This document shows, in pieces, positions 44,825-51,390 of a DNA stretch of 64,000 nt. Origin of the DNA: DATBLE01 sp036555585 (lineage in GTDB: Bacteria > Actinomycetota > Thermoleophilia > Gaiellales > Gaiellaceae); assembly GCA_036555585.1 (NCBI GenBank), contig DATBLE010000008.1, positions 1 to 64,000 of the forward strand. Direction: 5' to 3'. Position numbers and translations under genes: made by a program. The notes under the pieces were generated by a model, which saw only the letters and a program-made list of their open reading frames with translations, ran no database searches and had not been told where the DNA came from. Every line of letters starts with the position of its first letter. Position 1 is the first letter of the stretch.

Positions 44825-46243
44825 GCCGGTTCGGCTGGACGAGACCGTCTGGGAGATTCCGGCCGACGCACGCCCGGACATGCGCGTGCCCGCGCGGATC
44901 TTCGCCGATCCGGTGCTGCTCGAATCGATTCTCGCCGACCGGTCGCTCGAGCAGCTCCAGAACGTCGCCACGCTGCCGGGGATCGTCGGCGCGGCGCTCG
45001 CGATGCCCGACATCCACCAGGGCTACGGCTTCCCGGTCGGAGGCGTCGGGCGACGGCGCCTCCCGACGGCGTCGTCTCGCCGGGCGGGGTCGGCTACGAC
45101 ATCAACTGCGGTGTGCGGCTGTTCGCCCTGCCGCTGTCGTCGGCGGAGCTCGGCGAGCGTCGTGAGCCGCTCGTGCACGAGATCTCGCGGGCTGTCCCGG
45201 CGGGGACCGGCAAGCACGGGTCCCTGCGGCTGTCGGTTGCCGAGCTCGACGCCGTCATGCGCGACGGCCCGCGCGCTCTCCTCGGCCGCGGAATCGGGCG
45301 CGAGGACGACGTGGAGCGGTCGGAGTCGCAGGGCTGCCTGCCTGGAGGCGATCCTTCGGCCGTCTCGGCCCGCGCGCACGAGCGCGGGTCAGGTCAGCTG
45401 GGCAGCATGGGCGCCGGCAACCATTTCGTCGAGCTGCAATGCGTCGACCGCGTGTTCGACGCTGCCGCCGCCGAGGTCTTCGGCCTCGCCCCGGGGCAGG
45501 TGACGGTGCTGATCCACTCGGGCTCGCGCGGGCTCGGCCACCAGGTGTGCACCGACTACGTGCGCACGATGGACGCCGTCGGCGGGCGCTACGGGATCGA
45601 GCTTCCCGACCGTCAGCTCGCCTGTGCGCCCGCTTCCTCTCCCGAGGGTCGCGCCGATCTCGCTGCGATGGCGGCCGCCGCCAACTTCGCCTTCGCGAAC
45701 CGTCACGCCATCGCGGACGCCGCCCGCCGGTCGGTCGAGCGCGTGCTCGGATCCGCTGCCGCCGAATCGACGCGCCAGGTCTACGACGTCGCGCACAACG
45801 TCGCGAAGCTCGAGCGCCACGGGGAGCGGGAGGTGCTCGTTCACCGCAAGGGAGCGACGCGCGCCTTCCCGGCCCGTTCCGAGGAGATTCCGCCCGGCTA
45901 CCGCGCGGTCGGCCAGCCGGTCTTCATCCCGGGCAGCATGGGCACCGCCAGCTTCGTCCTCGCCGGCGAGCCCGGCGCGATGGAGCGCTCCTTCGGCACC
46001 ACCTGCCACGGTGCGGGACGGGCGATGTCTCGGACCCGGGCGCGGAAGCAGGTTGCCGGCGGCGATCTCCGCCGCCGCCTCCAGGCAGAGGGAATCGTCG
46101 TCCGCTGCCCGTCGAACGCGGGCCTGGCCGAGGAAGCGCCCTCCGCCTACAAGGACGTCGAGCGGGTCGTCGACGTGGTCGAGCGTGCCGGGCTCGCACG
46201 CCGCGTCGTCCGGCTCGTCCCGATCGGCGTCGTCAAGGGGTAG
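44799..46243 (+). CDS. rtcB: RtcB RNA ligase, one-base frameshift near 45048
   Basis: RtcB joins 2',3'-cyclic phosphate (3'-P) to 5'-OH RNA ends using GTP and Mn2+. The 5' frame gives LPGIVGAALAMPDIHQGYGFPVGGV and then degenerates. From 45053 on, the correct sequence continues in another frame: PDGVVSPGGVGYDINCGVRL (metal Asp and Cys), ESQGCLPGGDPSA, GSMGAGNHFVELQ, HSGSRGLGHQV, and the guanylylated His in TTCHGAGR. Loss of one base in GTCGGGCG at 45045-45052 explains everything. If the base is real, the gene is broken; if an assembly slip, it encodes a normal enzyme of about 480 residues. Confidence 0.88.
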
Positions 46244-46284
46244 ACGTCAGGCGGTGCAGGCGGCGGACGCCGCTGTCGGCCTGT

Positions 46285-46749
46285 CTATTCGCTGCAGAGG
46301 TCGATCACCTCTGCGTTGGTCAGGGTGCTCAGGTCGCGGACGCGCAGCGTCAGCGAATCCACGTGTGTCCCGGCCTCGAGCGTGACCTGGTCCAGCTCGG
46401 CGATCCTGCGGTCGATCAGGACGCGATCGCCCGCCCGGCCGCCGAACGGCGGAACAGCGCCGAGCTCGAAGTCCGCGTATGCCTCTGCGAGCTCGCCCTC
46501 CGTCGCGAGCCGGAGCTCGCGATCGTCGAGGTGCTCGCGGACGCGCCGCAGGTCGAGCCGCTCCGACGCCGGGAGAACCGCCCGCACGTATCGATCGCCG
46601 CTCTTCAGAATCAGCGTCTTCCCGACCTTCCGCTCCGTGACTCCGAGCGCAGCCGCCTCGTCTGCCGCGTGCTCGGTGCGCGCGTGCGAGAGGAGCTCGT
46701 ATTCGATCCCTTGCCTGCTCAGCTCACTCGTCAACTCCTTGGTCTCCAT
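46285..46749 (-). CDS. YbaK/EbsC-family aminoacyl-tRNA deacylase
   Basis: A 154-residue YbaK-domain protein, which hydrolyses mischarged tRNAs. The conserved Lys lies in KVGKTLILKSGDRYV, and GAVPPFGG and HVDSLTLRVRDL mark the second half. AGGGGAGGAG before the ATG decides the start at 46749. Its start codon shares one base with the stop of the SnoaL-like gene upstream. Which amino acid it removes cannot be told. Confidence 0.85.
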   Translation of the reverse strand: METKELTSELSRQGIEYELLSHARTEHAADEAAALGVTERKVGKTLILKSGDRYVRAVLPASERLDLRRVREHLDDRELRLATEGELAEAYADFELGAVPPFGGRAGDRVLIDRRIAELDQVTLEAGTHVDSLTLRVRDLSTLTNAEVIDLCSE

Positions 46750-47363
46750 CACTCCTCCCCTCGGCTCGGTTCGCCGGCTCCTCCCTGCATGCGGAGCTCG
46801 GTGGAACAAGGCTGGCCCGCGCCGCCTGCCGGCGCATCCGGGACATCGCGGATTCGGCCTCGGCGCGAGCTCAGGCGGGGGACGTCACGCGGGGCCCAGG
46901 GCTCACCCGCCTCGCCGCGCAACAGCGTTCCCAGCTGCTCCTCGCCGATCTCGTGCACGAGCGGATCGGCGTGACGGTGCACGAGCCGCCAGGCAGGCCC
47001 TTCGCGGCGGAAGACGAGCGTGACGCGGAGCGACAAGTCCTGCTCGGGCAGCTCGCCGATCTCGCCGTGCTGTCGCTCGATCGCCACCAGCACGGCCAGG
47101 TCGCCCGACGCGTACGTCTCGAAGACCTGGAGCTTCGCCGCGCCGCTCCGGAAGTAGCTCGCCAGCGCCTCCAGCGCATCGTCCGAGTCGTCGAAGCCGC
47201 GCCTGGGCTCGCCACCCGTCGGCGGGAAGAGGGTGAAGTCGTCGGCGTGCTGCATCAGCTCGGCGTACCGCCGTATGTCCCCGCGGACGAGGGCGGAGGC
47301 CGCTTCCCCCATCAGCTCGGTGAGGCCGTGCAGCTCCTCGTCGGTCGCGTCCGGATGCGCCAC
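46749..47363 (-). CDS. SnoaL-like (NTF2 fold) protein
   Basis: A 204-residue protein. Residues about 10-140 have the NTF2/SnoaL-like layout (GEAASALVRGDIRRYAELM, DDFTLFPPTGGEPRRGFDD, a long strand LAVLVAIERQHGEI, SLRVTLVFRREGPAWRLVHRHADP). Such domains serve as small enzymes or ligand binders. The last 50 residues are low-complexity and may be disordered or a run-on. It precedes the YbaK gene with one-base contact. Confidence 0.75.
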   Translation of the reverse strand: MAHPDATDEELHGLTELMGEAASALVRGDIRRYAELMQHADDFTLFPPTGGEPRRGFDDSDDALEALASYFRSGAAKLQVFETYASGDLAVLVAIERQHGEIGELPEQDLSLRVTLVFRREGPAWRLVHRHADPLVHEIGEEQLGTLLRGEAGEPWAPRDVPRLSSRRGRIRDVPDAPAGGAGQPCSTELRMQGGAGEPSRGEE

Positions 47364-47463
47364 GTGACGCCTGCAGCGTAACCGGCGATCGGGCCCGAAG
47401 TAAGAACCGCCCGCCTCGGCGTCTCTAACCCGGAAGGCGATGATCTGGAGGAGAAGCCGACCG

Positions 47464-47679
47464 ATGCCGCAGTGGCTTGCCCGCGTGCTCGGGCCCGGGC
47501 GGCCCGAGGTGGGCTGCGACGAGTGCTTCGCGCTCCTCGACCGGTACGTCGAGCTCGAGCTGGCGGGGGACGACGCGGAAGCGAGCTATCCGGGGATGGA
47601 GGCGCACCTGCTCGGCTGCCCCGCCTGCGGCGAAGAGCACGAGCTCCTGCTCGAGTACGTCCGCGGGCAGGCCGGCTAG
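47464..47679 (+). CDS. small zinc-finger protein, putative anti-sigma factor
   Basis: A 71-residue protein with paired CxxC-like motifs: GCDECFALLDRYVELEL near residue 18 and MEAHLLGCPACGEEHELL near 50. The HxxxCxxC spacing is that of ZAS-type anti-sigma factors. No membrane segment. GGAGGAG before the ATG at 47464 decides the start. The gene lies 9 bases before an ECF sigma gene, which supports a sigma-binding role, although anti-sigma genes usually follow their sigma. Confidence 0.7.
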   Translation: MPQWLARVLGPGRPEVGCDECFALLDRYVELELAGDDAEASYPGMEAHLLGCPACGEEHELLLEYVRGQAG

Positions 47680-47688
47680 GAGCGCTTC

Positions 47689-48402
47689 GTGCGGCCGGCG
47701 ACAGGGTCATCCGCGGTCACGAGAACTGACACGGATCGGGCAGGGGCGACGCACGGGCGGCCGGATGCCCACTCGCGGGCCTGGCTGTCGCGGCTGCGCT
47801 CGAGCGGCGTCGAACGGGACCGCGCGCTGGCGGAGCTGCACGAGCTCCTGCTCGGGGCCGCGAGGTTCGCGCTCTCGCGCAGGTCGTGGCAGGCCGGGCG
47901 CGAGGGCTTCGACGACCTCGCGACCCAGGCGGCCGACGACGCGCTCATGGCCGTTCTCGAACGCCTGGACGACTACCGCGGCGAGAGCCGGTTCACGACC
48001 TGGGCGTGGAAGTTCGCCTTCTACGAGGCCTGCGTCGCGGTGCGCAAGCGCCGCTGGCTGAGCCGCGAGGTCCCGGTCGAGGCCGAGGGATGGGAGGCGG
48101 TTGCCGGCGACGCAGGGCCGGACGCCCCGGTCGAGCAGGCGGAGGTGCTGGCGGCGCTCAGGCAGGCCGCCGACGAGGTCCTGACACCGCACCAGCGCAG
48201 CGTGTTCGTGGCGCTGGCGCTGAACGAGGTGCCGGTCGACGTGCTCGCCGAGCGGCTCGGAACGAGCCGCGGCGCGCTCTACAAGACGCTGCACGACGCG
48301 CGCGGCCGGCTGCGCAGCGCCCTCGCCGTCGCGGGGCTCGGGCCGTCCGCGTGGCAGAGGGAGTTGCGGCCCCGCCCGGCGGGCCGGGGCCGCAAGCGCT
48401 GA
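47689..48402 (+). CDS. ECF-type RNA polymerase sigma factor
   Basis: A 237-residue sigma factor with region 2 (DLATQAADDALMAVLERLDDYRG then ESRFTTWAWKFAFYEA, the -10 recognition helix) and region 4 (LTPHQRSVFVALALNEVPV then LAERLGTSRGALYKTLHDARGRLR, the -35 HTH). The N-terminus is longer than usual by about 30 residues. Next to the zinc-finger protein it probably forms a signal-responsive pair. A shared GTAAGAACC element upstream (47400-47408) and near 49112-49120 is a candidate promoter element. Confidence 0.88.
   Translation: MRPATGSSAVTRTDTDRAGATHGRPDAHSRAWLSRLRSSGVERDRALAELHELLLGAARFALSRRSWQAGREGFDDLATQAADDALMAVLERLDDYRGESRFTTWAWKFAFYEACVAVRKRRWLSREVPVEAEGWEAVAGDAGPDAPVEQAEVLAALRQAADEVLTPHQRSVFVALALNEVPVDVLAERLGTSRGALYKTLHDARGRLRSALAVAGLGPSAWQRELRPRPAGRGRKR
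48366..48393. terminator. GC-rich hairpin between convergent genes
   Basis: GCGGCCCCG pairs perfectly with CGGGGCCGC, with further CCC/GGG pairing inside. It lies in the last codons of the sigma gene, just before its convergent neighbour ends. There is no U-run, so termination is a guess from position and strength. Confidence 0.4.
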
Positions 48403-48409
48403 GCCGCAG

Positions 48410-49054
48410 TCAGGCGAACCGGGCCGGGAACTGCTGGACGATCCCGTCGGCGAGCATGTCCGCCATCATCAGGATCTCCGCGCGGACCTCGTCGTAGGCG
48501 CCGATGCTCGCCTGCCACTGACCCTTCAGCTGGGCTGCAGCCTCGTTGGTCGTCAGCCGGAGATGGGTGTTCATCATCTTCGTCATCGCAGGCAGCGGCC
48601 AGCTCTTTGCGTTGGCCTTGGCGAGGAAGGCGGCGATCTGATGCGCGTTCGCGTACCACGCCTTCAGCGCCGTCGCGAGCTTCGCCTGCTGGCCCGCCTT
48701 CGCGGCCGAGAGCACCGGCACGGCCTCCATGATGTGCGTGTGCAGCAGGCGCGTCAGCTGCGTACCTGCGGCGGCGCCATAGAAGGGCTTGATGGCGTTG
48801 CCGATGTCCGCCTGGTTTCGCAGCAGCCGGGCCAGGTCGGGCTTCAGGTTGGGCGCGCCGGCCGCGAAGTCGACGATCACGAGCCGCGTCCAGGTGACGT
48901 GGTCGGTCCACAGCCTGTCCATCGCCTCGTGGAGGGCGACCACCTTCGCCGTCGACGCCTCCGCCTGCCGCGGGCCGGCTCCGGCCGTGCCCGCCGCCAG
49001 GCCCGAGAAGACGAGAGCTGCAGCAGCGGCGATTGCCGCCGTGCTCGTACGCAT
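48410..49054 (-). CDS. secreted hypothetical protein (helical)
   Basis: A 214-residue exported protein. Residues 1-26 form a Sec signal (MRTSTAAIAAAAALVFSGLA). The mature part is helical and resembles a family of unknown function: ALHEAMDRLWTDHVTWTRLVIV, LLRNQADIGNAIKPFYG, LTRLLHTHIMEAVPVL, AKSWPLPAM and DEVRAEILMMADMLADGIVQQFP. The spaced His/Asp/Glu residues could bind metal. It is convergent with the sigma gene and has a palindrome upstream, so it may belong to that regulon. Confidence 0.75.
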   Translation of the reverse strand: MRTSTAAIAAAAALVFSGLAAGTAGAGPRQAEASTAKVVALHEAMDRLWTDHVTWTRLVIVDFAAGAPNLKPDLARLLRNQADIGNAIKPFYGAAAGTQLTRLLHTHIMEAVPVLSAAKAGQQAKLATALKAWYANAHQIAAFLAKANAKSWPLPAMTKMMNTHLRLTTNEAAAQLKGQWQASIGAYDEVRAEILMMADMLADGIVQQFPARFA

Positions 49055-49084
49055 CCGATACCTCCTCCGTTTCGGGGTCGTGCT

Positions 49085-50092
49085 TCACGGGTGCGTGTCG
49101 TGGCCGCGGCGGGTTCTTACCGACGGTAAGACGCGACCCGGTCGCGGACGCAAACCTGGCATGAGCGCAGGTAGCCGAACCGCCGGGGGCCAGGCGGCCT
49201 GCTGCGACCCCCAGGTCGTGGAGTGGCGGCGGAGCCAGCTGCGGAGGGCCGGGTTCCCGGTCGAGCTCGCGGCGCTGGCCGCGAAGGACACGCGACTCGA
49301 CCTCCACGCGGCGATCGAGCTGGTCGAGCGCGGCTGCCCGCCGCGGCTGGCCCTGCGGATCCTGGCGCCCGAGTAGCGAGGGGCCAGCCGAGCTCGAACG
49401 CCGACCTCGAGCGATCCGGCCGCGGCGACGCCCCCGGCTGCGACCACTCCAGTGAGCGCGCCCGCGGCCGCGTCGAGGAAGAAGTGGTTGCCGGTGGCGA
49501 CGATCACGAACAGGATCAGGACGGGGTAGGCGATCCCGGCCAGGCGCCAGACCCGGCGCCGCGCGAGCCGCCAGAGCGCAACGCCGACGATCAGCGCGAA
49601 GCCGATGTGCATGCTCGGTACCGCCGCGTACGGGTTGTAGAAGGTGGAGACCAGGCGCGAGGTGAGGTTGATCGAGGTCGCGCCGGAGACGGTGTCGGCG
49701 ACACCGACGTTCGCCAGCCGCGGCGGCGCGGTCGGGAACAGCGCATATCCGACGACTGCGAGCCCGCTCGCCACGGCGAGCGTGTTCCGCAGGCGCGGAT
49801 ACGCGAAGCGGCGGTGCCGGTAGACCCAGACGAGAACCGACGCGGTCACCGCGAGGTGCAGCGTCAGGTACGCGTAGCCGAGCACTGCCGGCAGCCCGAA
49901 GACGCGGTGCGCGGCGTCCTGCACCGCAGTCTCGCCGAAGAGGTGCAGGTGCCGTTCCAGTCGCACCACCGCGGCCGCGTTCCGCTCGGCGCCCGCCTCG
50001 CCGCTCGAGGCGAGGCCGCGTGAGAGCTCGCCGGCCAGATACAGGCCGGCGATCGCGAGCACCTCCATGGCGCCTCGTGTCGTCCTTGCCAC
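49085..50092 (-). CDS. PAP2-superfamily phosphatase, membrane
   Basis: A 335-residue frame whose first 235 residues form a six-helix PAP2/inositol-phosphorylceramide-synthase-like protein: YALFPTAPPRLA, NPYAAVPSMHIGFALIVG and TGNHFFLDAAAGALTG carry the lipid-phosphatase motifs with both catalytic His residues. The remaining 95 residues are Ser/Arg-rich, antisense to the small gene at 49161-49376 and to its promoter region, and are probably not part of a working protein. Expected role: dephosphorylation or head-group transfer on lipid substrates. Confidence 0.8.
   Translation of the reverse strand: MARTTRGAMEVLAIAGLYLAGELSRGLASSGEAGAERNAAAVVRLERHLHLFGETAVQDAAHRVFGLPAVLGYAYLTLHLAVTASVLVWVYRHRRFAYPRLRNTLAVASGLAVVGYALFPTAPPRLANVGVADTVSGATSINLTSRLVSTFYNPYAAVPSMHIGFALIVGVALWRLARRRVWRLAGIAYPVLILFVIVATGNHFFLDAAAGALTGVVAAGGVAAAGSLEVGVRARLAPRYSGARIRRASRGGQPRSTSSIAAWRSSRVSFAASAASSTGNPALRSWLRRHSTTWGSQQAAWPPAVRLPALMPGLRPRPGRVLPSVRTRRGHDTHP
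49116..49130. promoter_or_regulatory. palindrome CTTACCG-A-CGGTAAG
   Basis: A perfect 7-1-7 inverted repeat between the divergent genes at 48410-49054 and 49161-49376. Its left arm overlaps GTAAGAACC read on the minus strand (49120-49112), the same 9-mer that occurs upstream of the sigma gene pair. It may be an operator, or two promoters back to back. Confidence 0.5.
49161..49376 (+). CDS. small conserved actinobacterial protein, unknown function
   Basis: A 71-residue protein: a disordered start with a CC pair (QAACCDPQVV) and then EWRRSQLRRAGFPVELAALA and LDLHAAIELVERGCPPRLALRIL. I recognise the WRRxQLxxAGFP...DLHxLIELVERGCPP pattern from many actinobacterial genomes, without known function. 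It fits a two-helix soluble protein. Its presence argues that the antisense tail of the PAP2 frame is not coding. Confidence 0.7.
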   Translation: MSAGSRTAGGQAACCDPQVVEWRRSQLRRAGFPVELAALAAKDTRLDLHAAIELVERGCPPRLALRILAPE

Positions 50093-50208
50093 CGCGAACC
50101 CCCTTGTCGCCCTGCACGGGCTCCTCGCGCAGCCTTGCGCCCCGAGGGCGGCGGCGCCGTACGGCGCTCAGGCGTTCGCGGGTGCGGCTACCCGAACTCT
50201 TGTCGAAG

Positions 50209-51390
50209 CTACGAGCCGAGGAAACGGAGCACCGCGAGCACGCGCCGGTGGTCCTCGGGCGCGGCGGGCAGGCGGAGCTTCCCGAAGATGCTGGTGACGT
50301 GCTTCTCGACGGCGCGCGGAGAGATGAAGAGGCGCTGCGCGATCGCCTGGTTCGAGCGGCCTTCGGCCATCAGCTCCAGCACCTCCCGCTCGCGCGGCGA
50401 CAGCTGCTCGACGGGGTCGTCGCGGCGGCTGCGGCCGACCAGCTCGGCGACGACGAGCGGGTCGAGGGCGGAGCCGCCCTCGGCGACGCGCCGGACGGCG
50501 GCCGTGAACTCCTCGACGTCCGAGATCCGGTCCTTGAGCAGGTAGCCGAGGCCCTCGGCGCTGTCCGCGAGGAGCTCGACCGCGTAGGTGTGCGCGACGT
50601 GCTGGGAGAGCACGAGCACGCCGGTCTCGGGGTGCTTCGCGCGGATCTCCTGCGCGGCGCGGATACCCTCGTCGGTCTGCGTGGGCGGCATCCGGATGTC
50701 GACGATCGCGACGTCCGGGTGGTAGCTCCGGACCTTCAGCATGAGGTCGTCCGCGTCCTTCGCCTGGCCGACGACCTCGATCCCCGCCTCCTCGAGGAGG
50801 CGGGCGAGCCCCTCCCGCAGGAGTATGGAGTCCTCGGCGATCACGGCGTGCAGGCCGGGATCGTGCTCGCGCACGTTGCGCAGCGCTGGAAACTCCGACG
50901 GGAGGCCTTCGGCGACGAGCTGGAAGATGCGCTCGGGATCGCGCAACCCCTTGAACTCGAACTCGCCGAGGTCGACGACGGTCGCGTCCAGCCCTCGAAC
51001 CGTCGTGCTCGAGGCGAGCACCTGACCGCCGTGCCCGGCCTGGCAGATGCGTGAGGCGCGGTGGATGTCGATGCCGACGTAGCCGTCGGCGCCGCTCTCG
51101 GCCACGCCGCTGTGCAGGCCGATCCGCACCCGGACGTGCTCCCCGCCGGGCCAGGACCTCGCCGCGAAGGCGCGCTGGATGTCGAGCGCGCCCGCGACGG
51201 CGGCGTCGGGAAGGTCGAAGATGCAGAAGAGCTCGTCGCCGCGGCAGTCGACCTCGCGGCCGCCCGCGCCGGCGACCGCGTTCCGCTGCAGCTCCCGGGT
51301 GTCGGCCAGCACGGCCGGATAGTGGTCGCCGAGGCGGGCAAGGAGCCCCGTCGAGTCCTCGATGTCGCTGAAGAGGAACGTGAGCATCAT
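50209..51390 (-). CDS. class III nucleotide cyclase domain - receiver - LuxR fusion regulator
   Basis: A 393-residue fusion. Residues 1-160 form a class III cyclase homology domain: metal Asp residues D9 (FLFSDIEDSTG) and D52 (CRGDELFCIF), and YVGIDIHRASRICQAGHGGQVLAS, where a His stands at the site usually held by the transition-state Asn. Residues about 181-300 are a NarL-type receiver (D231 in VAIVDIRMPP, K286). Residues about 325-385 are the LuxR/GerE HTH (LSPREREVLELMAEGRSNQAIAQRLF). Its ATG overlaps the histidine kinase stop by four bases. Cyclase activity is uncertain. Confidence 0.88.
   Translation of the reverse strand: MMLTFLFSDIEDSTGLLARLGDHYPAVLADTRELQRNAVAGAGGREVDCRGDELFCIFDLPDAAVAGALDIQRAFAARSWPGGEHVRVRIGLHSGVAESGADGYVGIDIHRASRICQAGHGGQVLASSTTVRGLDATVVDLGEFEFKGLRDPERIFQLVAEGLPSEFPALRNVREHDPGLHAVIAEDSILLREGLARLLEEAGIEVVGQAKDADDLMLKVRSYHPDVAIVDIRMPPTQTDEGIRAAQEIRAKHPETGVLVLSQHVAHTYAVELLADSAEGLGYLLKDRISDVEEFTAAVRRVAEGGSALDPLVVAELVGRSRRDDPVEQLSPREREVLELMAEGRSNQAIAQRLFISPRAVEKHVTSIFGKLRLPAAPEDHRRVLAVLRFLGS

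Noticed and set aside
45040..45060. Programmed frameshift in rtcB
   Set aside because: No slippery heptamer or downstream pseudoknot is evident, and RtcB is a plain single-frame gene in other organisms.
46258..46275. Terminator between rtcB and the YbaK gene
   Set aside because: The GC repeat has only a two-base loop and no U-run; not convincing.
47404..47424. Classical ECF promoter (GGAAC-N16-CGTC) upstream of the sigma pair
   Set aside because: The GAACC to CGTCT distance is eleven bases, too short for the classical spacing; kept only as a shared-motif finding.
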